A model generated the notes under the pieces. It did no database searches, was not told where the DNA came from, and worked only from the letters and a program-made list of their open reading frames with translations. A DNA stretch of 64,000 nt. It comes from Tretioscincus oriximinensis. Its lineage: Eukaryota > Chordata > Lepidosauria > Squamata > Gymnophthalmidae. The stretch covers positions 791,563 through 855,562 of the forward strand of contig JAJVDF010000450.1 in the NCBI GenBank assembly GCA_022410635.1, given 5' to 3'. The first letter of the stretch is position 1, and each line of letters starts with the position of its first letter. The position numbers and the translations under genes were made by a program. Of this stretch, positions 26,226 to 38,397 are shown piece by piece.

Positions 26226-27421
26226 TAGCTCCCTTTTGGCNCAGGAGACCTTGGTTTCCCATGCTGAACGCTTTGAAGTCAGCAGGGCCCTTCCCTCTGC
26301 CTCTACGTCCAGACCTATTGCTCCAGACATCCCGACCCCCACTGGTTACATCTCAATGCGTGGCTGCTCAACGCTACTTGTACAAACGTTTAGGCTACTC
26401 TGACTCTGTGACTGCCACCTTAGTTTCTGATAAGCGTCCCTCCACTCTGACGCTGTACAGTTCCACTTGGAGGATCTTCTGTGATTGGGCTATCTCTCAC
26501 CACGTAGACCCTCTCTTGGCTCCCCTGGATCGCGTTCTAGAGTTTCTCCAACGGGGTGCAGACATGGGGTTGGCCTATAGCACATTGAAGCGGCATGTAG
26601 CTGCCCTAGCTTCTGTACTGGATATTTCCTATCCCTTCCAGCTATGCTTGCACCCTCATGTCAAGAAGTTCCTGAAGGCCAGAAAGGCGGCCTCCGGTCC
26701 AGTCCGTCACAGGGTCCCTTTTTGGAGCTTACATACAGTAATCACGGCCCTGACTAAGCCCCCTTTCGAACCATTGGATCAGGCTTCCTGGTCCCACCTC
26801 ACTTATAAAACTGTTTTTCTGTTGGCCATAGTGAGTGCTCGAAGGGTTTCAGAGTTGGCGGCTCTCTCTTTACATCTGCAATGTTTTAATGCTAATCCAG
26901 ATACTATAGTCCTTAGGCCTAGCCCGGAGTTCGTTCCCAAGGTTAACTCGGCTTATCATGTGACTCAGAACATTATCGTGCCCTCTTTTTGTCCCAACCC
27001 CAAGACTGCTTTAGAACGGGTATGGCATACTTTGGATGCTCGGAGGGCCCTCTTGATTTATATCAAGCGCACCCAGGTTATTAGGAGAACGGAATCTCTT
27101 TTCATTCTTTTTCACTCTATCAGGAGAGGTCTCAAAGCATCATCCAAAACCTTAGCCTTCTGGGTGGTAGAATGTATCAAATTGGCTTACAGGTCACAGG
27201 GTAAGACTCCCCCGGGCTCAATTCTGGCGCACTCAACCAGGTCTGCGTCTACTTCCTGGGCTTATTTTAACAGAGCTTCCTTGGAGGAAGTCTGTCTTGC
27301 AGCAACCTGGAGGTCCTCTTCGGTGTTCACCAAACACTACAAGCTGGACATTTTTAGGTCTTCCAGGGGTACCTTGGGGCGCCGGGTAGTTCAAAATATT
27401 TTGGAGACGGATTCTCCCTAG
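26018..27421 (+). CDS. DIRS tyrosine recombinase
   Basis: A 467-codon open frame in another register, overlapping the RT/RNase H frame. The C-terminal catalytic set is visible: Arg in SARRVSEL (R275), HxxR as HSTR (H405, R408), a downstream Trp in AATWRSSSVF and the nucleophile Tyr in HYKLD (Y441). These are the residues of the phage-integrase fold. The N-terminal half has the helical SAM-like binding region (TLTLYSSTWRIFCDW; YSTLKRHVAALASVLD). The protein would integrate the circular DIRS intermediate by site-specific strand exchange. There is no stop or frameshift. The first ~70 codons overlap the RT frame and may not be translated from the first Met. Confidence 0.94.
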   Translation: MGGPHHGPLRQQRECSGPQISIQRMVPGSRRDRHPILPLAEGLTVCLSANAPPPSLPARLRGSPSSVILVAPFWXRRPWFPMLNALKSAGPFPLPLRPDLLLQTSRPPLVTSQCVAAQRYLYKRLGYSDSVTATLVSDKRPSTLTLYSSTWRIFCDWAISHHVDPLLAPLDRVLEFLQRGADMGLAYSTLKRHVAALASVLDISYPFQLCLHPHVKKFLKARKAASGPVRHRVPFWSLHTVITALTKPPFEPLDQASWSHLTYKTVFLLAIVSARRVSELAALSLHLQCFNANPDTIVLRPSPEFVPKVNSAYHVTQNIIVPSFCPNPKTALERVWHTLDARRALLIYIKRTQVIRRTESLFILFHSIRRGLKASSKTLAFWVVECIKLAYRSQGKTPPGSILAHSTRSASTSWAYFNRASLEEVCLAATWRSSSVFTKHYKLDIFRSSRGTLGRRVVQNILETDSP

Positions 27422-27456
27422 TCTCCCGCCCTGGGATGGGGATGCTGTGGTACTTC

Positions 27457-27555
27457 CCATAGTAGAAGGCATTCCTTCCCGGTTCCATCTTCAGTGAAAG
27501 GAACACCTACTTACTGTGAGGTGGTGTTCAGGAAGATGGAGAGGGAAGGGATGCC
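27457..27555 (+). repeat. DIRS internal complementary region
   Basis: It contains the reverse complement of the left end (AGAAGGCATTCCTTCCCGGT, CATCTTCAGTGAA) fused directly to the reverse complement of the right end (GGAACACCTACTTACTGTGA through GGAAGATGGAGAGGGAAGGG). The junction at about 27497-27500 therefore shows the order in which the two ends are joined in the circular intermediate. Confidence 0.9.
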
Positions 27556-27801
27556 GCCCCTCCCGGCGACTAGGGAGCCTCCTTGTGTTTTCCAGGGGGT
27601 GGTGTTATTGTGTATACTTCTCTGGTCTTGACATGTCATTTTGATTGTTAATAAATGTTTACTTGTTTCCCAAGTTCTCTGATTTGGGGTCGTTTATTTT
27701 AACTGTTTATCTACCTTGTTTGGTTTTCATAATGTTGGGTAGTATATCCATTTGTTCCCCTTTGGGGATAGATGGTCATGTATGTTGCTAGTTTTCTCTT
27801 C

Positions 27802-27966
27802 CAGAAAGAACTGGGCCTCCCACTTGTGGGCGGGGTGATATACCCCAGGGAGGCACCATTCTGTCGCTTTCCTGCAGGGGGATTTGATGGAATAACCCAT
27901 AGTAGAAGGCATCCCTTCCCTCTCCATCTTCCAGAACACCACCTCACAGTAAGTAGGTGTTCCTTT
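27802..27966 (-). repeat. DIRS right inverted terminal repeat
   Basis: Reverse complement of the left repeat, plus the unique outer extension ending in AGTAAGTAGGTGTTCCTTT. The outer extension matches the internal complementary region and defines the right boundary within a few bases. Confidence 0.88.
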
Positions 27967-29158
27967 ATGGCCTTGGCTTCAATAATAAGCCATAATATTA
28001 ATAATAATTGATGCACTGATTGACCAATCTGAATAAGATAACATCTTATGGGTGCTGTCAAAACATATGGCATAAGAGGCACTAAAATATGAACAAGCAC
28101 CATCCCGTGTATCTCCATNGGTGGTCCGGAGTGTCTCCATACAGACAGGACCCCCCAGCTCTCAAGTCATTAGAACATCCAACAGCAACAAACTACATGT
28201 AATCCTGCTATATTACTTGGGGAGATTTCCATGGAGAGACAAGAGATGAATTGAAGGTTAAGTATCTTGCAAATATTCCCTTCAGAAATTCAAAGCTATC
28301 CAATATCTGCATCGTTCTTCGTTAATCAGGAATGGGGTGACATTCATAATTAATTGGTTCATCCCCATTCCAAGTCTCCATATGGTATGATAAATATTTT
28401 TGTTTTGTAAAATATGCCAAGGATGTGGAATCTGCTTTGCTGTTTGCTAACCTCAAATGGCTGTGGAAAATATCATAGGTTCAAAGTTTACACATGATAA
28501 AATTTACTGCAAATTTTACTCTAAACGTACAGCCATTTGCTTAGTGATTTATGAGATCTCCAGACTTTCCAGTTCCCTCCATTGCTTTCCAGCTGGCTGA
28601 CACGTAGCACCATATATCAAGAATCTAATATATCAGACCTCAGAAAATTCATCTAATAGCAAAAGCAGTTCTAGATCAAAACAAGACAACATTTGTTAAG
28701 GGAAAAGCATCACGTCTCAGTAGCAGAGATACACCCAAAATTTAAACATATTCCCAGGCAGCTCATGACATTCAAACTAGTTTAGTCTCTATTCCAACCA
28801 ACAGTGAGCAGGTAGTATCCTGATTCTCAAAAGAAAGCGCAAGTACCCAAATCTAAGGGCAAAATCCCCAGAAGTTCTTAATGCACTCTTTTTCAAAGGC
28901 AGCATCAATCTTTCCACTATCTGGAAAACCAGTTACATGAAGATCGTTCCTCACTGGATCTTATTCTGTTCCAAGATGGTGAAACAGGAGGGGAAGAAAT
29001 GGGAAAGCATCACATGCTTAGGTTCTCTTACTTCATAAGATCCTGTTCTTATATTTGAAGAAATTAAGATCTCTAATTTGAACTCAGTGATCCAAAACTA
29101 AATTTGGGCATGTTAATGATTTTGTCTTTATCATCTGAAACTACAGTCACATCCCAGC
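27967..29158. other. Intergenic, nothing recognised
   Basis: About 1.2 kb of non-coding DNA between the DIRS element and a SINE. A few isolated Ns occur. No repeat family or gene could be assigned. Confidence 0.45.
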
Positions 29159-29573
29159 CACGGATAGTTCAGTTGCTTAGGAATTTGTCTCTCGTCTGGA
29201 AGATCGGGTTTGGAAGCCCTGTGTGGGACGTGGGGGGGGGGGGCGAGCACCTTCCACTAGCCTGTAGCTCTAGCCAACCCAGCTATTCAAAAGCAGGAAC
29301 TGCAAGAAATTGCAACTGACTGCATGTTGATACATGGGAACCATCAGAGTCTGGTGGGGAAGATAGAATGTAAGCCTTTGGGCAAAATACCCTTGTAAGC
29401 CGCTTTGAGTCCCTTTGAAAGGTGAGAAAAAATGGGGTATAAGAACCCAGTTCTTTTTCTTCTCCTTCTCCCTCTCCCTCTCCTTCTCCCTCTTCTCCTT
29501 CTCCTTCTTCTCCTTCTTCTCCTTCTTCTCCTTCTTCTCCTCCTCCTCCTCCTCCTTCTTCTTCAATGCAACT
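29159..29573 (+). mobile_element. tRNA-derived SINE (family A), copy 1
   Basis: The head has RNA polymerase III boxes: A box TAGTTCAGTTGCTTAGG and B box GGTTTGGAAGCC. An unrelated body ends GTAAGCCGCTTTGAGTCCC, like L2/CR1 tails, then GAACCCAGTT and a (CT)-rich tail extending to 29573. Other copies at 31328, 44308, 50705 and 53813 align over the same segments. A G run at 29231-29243 expands the middle. Confidence 0.85.
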
Positions 29574-31327
29574 GAGATGCACTGCAAAAGAAGAAACAAT
29601 GTCAAATTGGTGGCCCCCCAGACGTTCCTGACCCACAACTCCCAACATTCCATTCCACTCCCAGCACTGTAAACCAAATAGATCATTGAGAGTTGTGGTT
29701 CAGGAACATCTGAAGGACCAGCATTTTGACATCTCTGCCATAGGAGTTGAGAGCCATGGTGAATGAATGCATTGAGTCTCACAGAACCTAAAAGAAACGC
29801 TCTGAAATAGTTTGGAGAAATTCTGTTGCAGATCCCACCAAATTGTCATGTCATGATGGTCCACAGGAGAGTTTGCTCTTCATTATCTGCCTGTACTTGG
29901 GCATCTTAACCAACTCTCCCATCAATTCTTCTTTTCTAAGCTCGTCACTGCTGACCTGGCTGCTTTATTATCCTTCTTGCAAGTTTAGCAAGGATGCCGC
30001 TAAACAAGCAGTCCAACTTGGATGATCAAAGTGATGGAGCAGCATTTTTAGTTCAAATTATTGGACGAACCTGAATTCTCAGAGACATTTGAAAGTAGGT
30101 TTTATGCCCTTTGGTTTGAATGAGAAAACATAGAGAAAATCCAAATAAAAGCAATCTAATTTTAATACTTCTTGAAGAACCATCCTTTCATCCTGATATT
30201 CTCCATGTGAGTGGCTTGAAAATCCCCTATCCCCTCACTCCTTATTTTTATATCACACCGTAAGTCATTTGTAGACGTCTTTGTGACAAGTGGTTTTAGA
30301 AATCAGTTCAAGTGACCAAATAACCTGATTTATCACACACAATATGAAGTTTTCAATTCGACAATCCTAATGCGTTTACTGTGCAGTAAACTCCAGTGCT
30401 GAGGGAAGATGTTTTTTCAAGAGCAAGTTTTACACCTAAGGACCCAGCAAATGTGATCCTGGACACCAAATTAAAGGAATATCTTTGGATTGTGGTTACA
30501 ATTTAATGGATTGGAGTTAGAGAACTGTATAGTCGAGAAATGGAACGCAGAGTTGGGTACTACTGAATAAAGAATGAATCCTTCAACGCATTTTCTACTA
30601 GAGTCTTGATCCCATCATTTCTGACCATTGGCAATCATGGCTGAGGATGGTGGCATCAGGAATTCAATAAATCCTCCATCCCTGGTCTGAAAAATAAATA
30701 ACTGTTTTTCATCATTAATGAATAAAACAAGCTCATCCCTTCATGACATGATATAAGAAGAGTTTGTTTTCTCTCCCCCTCCCCCCATGGCTTTATTATA
30801 TTTTCTAGCATAAAAATCTAAGTTTCCTACCCCTTACCTTAAAGGTTCCCTGTCTCCATACCACAGTGAGTTTGGTGGGCTGTGTCCAAGTTTACTTTGG
30901 CCTGAAGACTTACACAAAGTACCTGAGCAGAATGGTCCACACTGGGATGTGTTTTTCCACTTCCAACTTTGTGGCCTCTCGCATACCATGTATTTTTAGA
31001 CTGGCACATCTCTTCTTGAAAGATGTGAGAGGAACATTTAAAGAACATGCACATTTTGATAAACCACAGTTTACTAAAAGACTTCTATCCTGAAATGATG
31101 AAGAATGGAATTTTTCTGAATTCATTTTAATGTATACTGACTTGAAATTAGGATATTTGGTTTGGACATTTCACTTATTCAATCTGGAAGGCTAACTCCC
31201 TGAAAAACATTGGAAAAGGAATTATAGAAGTGAAACTTAAACTTGTTTTAAAACTTTAATATGTTTTAAGATAGGTGAGGAATTTGAGATGCCATTTTTA
31301 CAGACTTAAAGAAAATTTAGAATTAAG
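29574..31327. other. Intergenic, nothing recognised
   Basis: About 1.75 kb without a supported gene. Short open frames lack recognisable domains. Confidence 0.45.
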
Positions 31328-31680
31328 GCCGAAGAAGAAGACGAAGACGAAGAAGAAGAAGAGGAAGAGGAAAAGGAAAAGGAAAAGGAAGATTCTTATA
31401 GCCTGCTTTTGTCACCTTTCAAAGGGACTCAAAGTGGCTTACAAGGGTATTTTTGCCCGAAGGCTCACATTCTATCTTCCCCACCAGGCTGTGGTGGTTC
31501 CCATGAATCTACTTGCATTCAGTTGCAATTTCTTGCAATTCATGCTTTCGAATAGCTGGGTTGGCTAGAGCTACAGGCTAGTGGAAGGTGTCCACCCCTC
31601 CCCACGTTAGACAAAGAGCTTCGAAACCCCATCTCCCAGATGAGAGACGGATTCCTTAGCGACTGAGCTATCCATGCCTG
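31328..31680 (-). mobile_element. tRNA-derived SINE (family A), copy 2
   Basis: Minus-strand copy. The GA-rich tail (31328-31392) comes first on the plus strand, then CACCTTTCAAAGGGACTCAA. The B-box complement GCTTCGAAACCCC and the A-box complement CGACTGAGCTATCC lie near 31619-31674. Full length relative to copy 1. Confidence 0.85.
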
Positions 31681-34600
31681 CAACGGATAGCTCAGCAACA
31701 CACAAACCTTACCTCCCACTTTAAAATAAACTTCACTTGAATTTTGCACCAGGAAAATTAAAGAGAAAACAGATGAAGAGTAAATAATGAGTAGCTCACA
31801 CATGTTTTCCTGACACACCGGGGAAGTTCTGCTTGTATATTGCAAGGCAGGTGGAACAGAATCCTAGACTAGATAGACTTTGCTGGCCTGATTCTTAAGC
31901 TGGTCCCATTTTTTGAATAAAAATTCTATTGAAATTTCTCTTAATCACTAATTTTCCCATCACCAACAATTTTCTCAACTTCTCAAAGGTGTTTTCTATG
32001 ATAGATTACAATGAGTTTTTTAATTCATATGTGTACAACAACCACACTGCATAAATCGCATATTGAAGTAATGTTCCATGGCACTTTTCTCATGATGAGG
32101 CCATCAAATCCAAAAGAAGACAATGTTTTTTAAATAGCACTTTTAGGGATTTAAAACATAAGGAACAACTGGTTTCTTATGAGCTGCAAAATAAGTGTTG
32201 TTGTTTTTTTAAAAACAAAACAAAACACTATTAATTTTACCTGTAAATATCGTGTTATGATCATTCATTTTCCAACATCAGAATTGGAGATTTAAAAAGC
32301 AAAAGATATTCAAAAAGTCCAAGTATATGTAACATATTTTATNCTTATCAGAACAGAGCAATAAACTCATAAAAGGGTTACCAAATTTCTAACACAGATC
32401 ACATATGGACACACGATGCACATTCAAGCAGCAACCTACATAATAGAACACACATAAACTGACACATTATTTTAAAAGAACCCTCTGGGCCCCATTTTTA
32501 CTTTATTGCATGACAAATCAAAAGGCTGTGTTATCAGAGAGTAAAATCCCAACAAATCCTCTTTTCATAACAGACTTCTTGCTCAAGTGCCATCTACAGA
32601 AACCTAGAGGAAGTAAGCCCAGTCTTATTGAATCAATAAGGATGTAATCACACAAGGTTTCCTAATAGCATCAAGGAGGATCTCCATCTGAAGATGCATT
32701 AAGAAATAAGTGCATCAGACTTAGATTTAATGATTGAAAAACCTGAGGATTTCATTCCCAGGAAAAGCCATGGCACACTTCACGAGCAGGTCATATTAGC
32801 CACCTGGCTGCCAACTAGACTTTGCTGCTATCATGTATTATAAGCCTTTTCTCAACCTGCCTCCTCTGCTGTGTTCCACACACCCAGGATCAGTGGAGTT
32901 TTCCATTCCAGAGATACCCTTACTCCTTAATTCACACGAATGCTATTAACCTGTGCACAAGGCCAGCTCACAGGGAAACCAGAAAATCAGACTCCATACA
33001 TTGGGGCTTGTATCCTAATAGACAAACACGGGCATGTCGAAGTGTCTGGTGTGAGATCTTGATTTTCTTCTACCATAACTGCGGTATCAAATTTCCAATA
33101 ATTTTTGCAAACAACCTTTTGTAGGTCTAAAAGCAACTGTGCTTGTCTTTTGGACAGATGGCATCACCAATTAATTCTGTGTATCTATATAGTTTTATTA
33201 TTTTTATTGATACCTTTTATCTTCCAGGTAACTCAAAGTCCATATCTTCTTTGACATTGCTCAGCCTGAGTTTCCAGAGGGGTCTAAATAGCAAAAACAT
33301 ACTTCAACTAAAATATTTGAAGGTCTAAGATTAGAATGATCCTGTAAGTACTGGAAAGATGATAAACTAAAAATTTTGACTTCTTTAGTGGGTCAGCTTG
33401 GATTCTACTTTTCCTATTCTGGCTGTAGTCATTCTCCTCAATACACTTGGGACTTTGCTTCTCCTTTAACTAGATTTTTTTCAGAAAAGCTGTGATGGTT
33501 GCTCCCATTTACATTTGAGAGGGGAGGGACTTGATGAAATATCATGGAAAATTCTATACTTTTCCGAATTTTACTTTATAAAAGCTACTAAGTAAGTTCC
33601 ACAGCTAAGCTGCAGATAACTTTCCTGAGTCCAATGCTTGCAATGATTAACTACGTGTGCAGATGAAAATTCTTTCCAAGAATTGAGCAAATTCTTGGAA
33701 TCTGGCTGAAGTTTTTAGCACTGTGGGATCTGTTATTGTGGTACAGAAAAAATGGAGGTTTTTTTGTCTCTGTGTGTTTAAAATATGCATTAGTCATCAA
33801 GTATTTGGATCATTTTGAGTACTGTTGGCTCCACAAGTTCTTGATTGATTTAGTTCAATTGCTGGAATTATCCAATTAAATTTCCTGCTCATTTTGAATA
33901 TTTGAAGGATTAAGTTTCCCCAAAACGGCATTTTCTGAATCTGAAAATATTTATTGGATTAATATTTGAAGTTCACAAGAAACATCAAGAATTCATAGGA
34001 CCAGAAAATACCAGAAAGGGTTCTCAATGTAAGATTAACTCAATCTAATTGTCAGTTGCTTATTTTCTAAGCATAACTGTGACAATTTTAATTCACATGC
34101 TCTCTTGGCAATGGAGCATCAACAGTGGCTTGAAGGACAAGGTAAAACCAAGGATTCAAAAAAGTGATTCCCCCCAGTAAGTTAAGCAAGGTTACTTCTA
34201 GTCATGTTTTCAAATTAAGTCCAATAATTACTCATGTGGCTTAATCAAAAAGAATTAAAATATCATGGCTTAACTTTGTGAACAAAGATTCTTATGATGT
34301 AGGCTCACTGGTGGCTGATGAGGCCAATGTGGGTTAGGCGGAAGGTCTTATTTGGACGTGGTACAGTACACAATACTGTAAAAACCAGCCGTGAGCCTAG
34401 ATTTTGTTTGACACCTGAGCTTGCTTCCATTTATGCCATTACGAGAAGTTGCTGAAAAGATACTGAAATGACACAAGTGACGGGTTCTACACCAACCACT
34501 GAGAAGATCGATATGTGTACCTTGGATAGGGAGTTGGTTGTATGGACAAGAATAGTTAAATGTCTCCAGGATGGATGACATTTCTGTCTTTTCAATGCAG

Positions 34601-35702
34601 ATGGTATCTACTATGCTTTGTCCAGAACAACTAAAGGTGAACACTAGAATGGCCATAGTATGTAATGTAGACAAGAATACAGATATTAAAAGTTGCCAGA
34701 AAAAACAGCTTGAGCATAAGGGATTAGCACGTAACCAGGAAATTCATTTTACTGTGGTAGTTACTGGAATAGGCAGCTAACCACAGAGTGATTCGGAATA
34801 TCCCAGAAGTAAGAAAGGAGACTCTGAAATAGTGTTTAGAACTGTGCCTCAGAAATATTTACTTCTTAAGCTTAATACTTCGAAAGGAACCACACATGGG
34901 TAAATTGGAGGGAACAGGTGTTTCACAGGGCAATTTCATGTTTTGTGGTCCTCTGTTCAGGCAGTGTTTCCTACTCTGTAACTTGGTTAGCAGATACTTC
35001 CCACATGACTAGGGTATGCATCTCTTTTTAAATATATCAAAATCAAATGTGGGACTGAAGTTGCTGGAAATTTTCTGCCTCCTCACCACATTTCAAGATG
35101 TTTAGAATAGTTGGAGAAATAAGATCATTTCTGAGCAAAAACAAAGTAGCAGAGCTGTTCTATGAAATGTATAAAAGTGTCCCTTCCTGTACACAAGAAA
35201 TAATAGAACATTTATTGATTGCTGTTGGTATTGTGTATATTTTATCTTCACACTTCAATAATGAAAGAGAAAAGTGAAGTAATGGATTATAAACTAGGAA
35301 GTCCCCAAAGCTTCTTTCAGGCATACAATTCTCTCTGCAAAAATAACATTGATGCCTATTTGCATTTTGCTACAGTTCACCTTGATAAGTCAGTGGACAG
35401 AAGAGAGAAAAATAAAGTTTTGTAGTTTAACTGAGAAGTGATATATTTGGTGAAAGAAACACTCTGATGATTTGGGCCTGTTTTGCTGCATCTGGGCCAG
35501 GACACTTTGTTATCCTTAATGAAACAATGAATTTTGAATTACAATAGAAAATCATAAAGAAAAATGTAAAACATCCAAATGTGAACTAAGTTTCAAGAGA
35601 ACATGGGTCCTGTATCAAGACAACCCAAAAAGCACACAAGTCATTTTACCAAAGAATGATAAATTTTGGAATGGTCAAAATCCTGCCTTCAATCCTATAG
35701 AA
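31681..35702. other. Intergenic, nothing recognised
   Basis: About 4 kb of AT-rich sequence. I found no gene, RNA or clear repeat. It could contain old diverged repeats or conserved regulatory elements that cannot be recognised by eye. Confidence 0.4.
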
Positions 35703-36220
35703 TAGACTGACCAGATTTTCTGAGGCCCAATCTGGGGTAATTAATATTCATGCTAATTTGCATATTCATAAATATGCAAATTACCCACCAACATGCATTC
35801 TCTTCCGAAATTCCCGCCTGAGAAATCTGAGAAGCATGTGAGGATTTTTTTAAGTGTGCGAAAAATTTTAAACTGTGTGAGAATTTTTGGAGTGCATCAG
35901 AATTTTTTTTTTATAGAGGGGAGTGTGCCTTCCAGAACTGGCTCTGGTTGCTAGAGATCCCTAGTGGTGGGGAGGTATTGTTTTTTAAAAAAAAAATCAT
36001 TTTTTTAAGTGTGCAAGAATTGTTTGAAGTGCATGAGAATTTTTATTTTTTACTGAGGGGAGGGCGCCTTCAGGAGCTGTCCACGTTTTTCAGAACCCCC
36101 TAGTGGTGGTGTGGGGAATTTTTTTTTCAATTTTTTTTCCAATTTAAATATTTTTTCCCCTCAGCAAAAACTGGGAAAACCAGGTTTTCCTCCTCCAAAA
36201 GGGAGCATCTGGTCAGCCTA
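35703..36220. mobile_element. hAT-type element, long TAGACTGACC family, copy 1
   Basis: It starts TAGACTGACCAGAT and ends ATCTGGTCAGCCTA. Perfect 8-bp duplications CTATAGAA flank it (35695-35702 and 36221-36228). The 518-bp interior is non-coding, with repeated AAGTGTGCGAGAATTTTT-like segments. Copies with the same head are at 36528 and 52790. The TIR is shared with shorter foldback copies. Confidence 0.85.
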
Positions 36221-36527
36221 CTATAGAAATGTTGTGGGAGCAACCTCTCCAGTGTAATAGAGCTGAAGCTGTTTTGTATAGAGAAATGGGCTAAAAATCT
36301 TTTAAGACAATGTGTAGGACTAATCAATAATTATTGGAAATGTTTAAAAGCGGTAATAGCTGAATCAGGTACTGAATAACATCAAATACTGAAAGTAAAG
36401 GTTCCCATGTTTTTGCCACTTGCGGAGATGTGATTTTGTATCATTTTCCACATACAGTAAATGACCTAGGCCCAATCCCCGCGTTCTATTTCCTGTGCTT
36501 TGGAGGTGAGTTTACCATTTGTCTGAC

Positions 36528-36946
36528 TAGACTGAGCAGATTTTCTGAGGCCCAAACTGATGCAGTTTTTTCATGCTAATTCAAATATTCATGAATATGT
36601 AAATCACCCACCAACAAGCATACCATTCCAAAATCCCCACCCGAGAAATATGCATGATAATTTTTTTAAGTCCATGAGAAATTTCCAAGTGTGCAAGAAA
36701 TTTGCATTTTTTTATTTTTTACTATGGGGAGGATCCCTTCAGGAACTGGCCCCAGTTGCCAGAGTCCCGTAGTGATGGTACAGTGAATTCTTTTAAAAAC
36801 AAAATTCAAAAAAACATTTTAAAAAATTTTTTAGGTCTTTTTCCTCAGCAAAAAATGGAAAATCCCCCCCCCCCCCCCGGGGGAAGCAGGATAGACACCC
36901 GAAAACAGGGTTTCCCTCCTACAAAAGGGTTTATCTGGTCAGCCTA
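36528..36946. mobile_element. hAT-type element, long TAGACTGACC family, copy 2
   Basis: It starts TAGACTGAGCAGAT and ends ATCTGGTCAGCCTA, with perfect 8-bp duplications TGTCTGAC at 36520-36527 and 36947-36954. It is 419 bp and non-coding. The interior parallels copy 1 (TCTGAGGCCCA..., AATATTCATGAATATG..., then a C run). Confidence 0.85.
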
Positions 36947-36954
36947 TGTCTGAC

Positions 36955-38139
36955 CCATGGAGTGACACATGTCCAGTCTTCCATGCACAGTAAACACAGT
37001 AAATATCATTCATTTTTCACATCTTTTGAGACGGTATCCAGAATAAGGCTCCATGTTGACAGGGCATCCATTTTAAAGTCCCAGAGAAGAATCTCTCCAG
37101 ATCTGCTTGTAGCAAATTGTAAAGATTTCATCAGCTCTTGGAGCACAGGGACTGCCTGGGAACAGTAGGTAGAGTCGTAGGGGATTCTGAGGATTGTCGT
37201 CAGCAGCGCCTTCAGGGGGAACCTCATTCGAACAAGGCAGTGGTTGAATGGCAAGTAAAATGGCGGCCAACGGAGGAAATGGACAGGTGAAGATGTAGCC
37301 CAAGTCTAATATTTTTGCCTCAATTGTTTGATTTGGTTCTCTTTATCTACCTTTAGGACTTGTGTGAAAATCTGATGGTGTTTTAGATCCCATTTATGCA
37401 GAAAGATGGGGGGAGATTGTGAACTGAGAAGTCCACAAATTTTGAATTTTCACTGTACATTAACCACTTTGCCCAATCATTATGGGAACATTTCCAAACT
37501 CTGCTTTCATTCAGTGATCTAGAGCAACATGTGATCAGTAGAAACTGTTTCTTTGTTTGTACTTGTATTCAACTCAATATTCAATGATCTCAGGACAGAT
37601 CACAGTAAAATACTTAAAAAACAACTAAAATAGAATGGCTTAAAAAAAAACATTTACAGTTATACATGACAGCAATCATGGAAGATGATGAAACCTGAAT
37701 GTTTATTCCCATTAGCTATCAAAAGTCCAAGGTCATGCCATCTGAGGAAATGTTGAGAAAGTGCCTACATTAAGGGCAGTTTCTGATGAAGTAGCACGAC
37801 ACAATGTAAATCAATGATCACAGGAATAGAACAGCTCAGAATGCTGCAAGCAGTTTTCATACATTTAGAAAGCGATTATAATCAAGGTTTCATCTTGCAA
37901 ATATGCCAGTCCTTGTTGATTGCAGAAGAGAGTAGCTGACATGAGTGAATACAAAGTAGTACAAGTCAAGTAGTACATCTCTACATATCTTGCTGTGCAT
38001 CCATGGACATGCTTTCTTGTCCCAATGACAGTAAAATATGTTCTACTGACACATACCTTGTCACCTCTCTATCTGGCATTATTAAGAGATTGGGGAGCAA
38101 AGCAGATGTAGTAGGTGAGTTCTACTGCCAAGGTATCAC
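36955..38139. other. Intergenic, weak repeat traces
   Basis: No gene recognised. A sequence near 37555-37640 (ACTTGTATTCAACTCAATAT... CTCAGGACAG) resembles the reverse complement of an L2- or SINE-type tail. Confidence 0.4.
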
Positions 38140-38397
38140 CTCAAAAATCAAGGGGCTGGAACGCCCTTACGAATCAGGCTGCAGTATCTAGGTGCTTCTT
38201 AAGAGGTGATCAGATTAAAAGGTATAAAATCATGCATGGGATGGATAAAATGAACAGAGAAAAATGATTTTCTTTGTCATATAAGTCTAGGCCCAGGGAG
38301 CATTACTTGAAGCTGATGGGCATAATAGCTAGGACTGACAAGGGAAAGTGGCTTTTCATTCAAAGGATCATTGGTCAATGGAATTTGCTTCTGCAGG
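38140..38397 (+). mobile_element. CR1 LINE fragment, left part of an interrupted copy
   Basis: CR1 ORF2 C-terminal coding similarity on the plus strand (GGTATAAAATCATGCATGGG; AAGGATCATTGGTCAATGG). It stops abruptly at about 38397, where an L2 fragment begins, and resumes at 38724. Confidence 0.75.

Larger units (their letters stand above)
21901..27966 (+). mobile_element. Near-complete DIRS-type tyrosine-recombinase retroelement
   Basis: This element of about 6.07 kb has inverted terminal repeats (left 21901-22037, right 27802-27966). It also has an internal complementary region (about 27457-27555) that pairs with both outer ends, plus gag-like, RT/RNase H and tyrosine-recombinase frames in that order. 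This layout is diagnostic of DIRS elements, which replicate through an RNA and a circular DNA intermediate and integrate by recombinase instead of a DDE integrase. Boundaries are inferred from the region where the internal copy joins the two ends; no target duplication is expected. The RT and recombinase frames are open, so the insertion looks young. Confidence 0.93.

Noticed and set aside
29270..29782. Glu/Lys-rich 170-codon frame
   Set aside because: Antisense translation of the SINE CT-rich tail.
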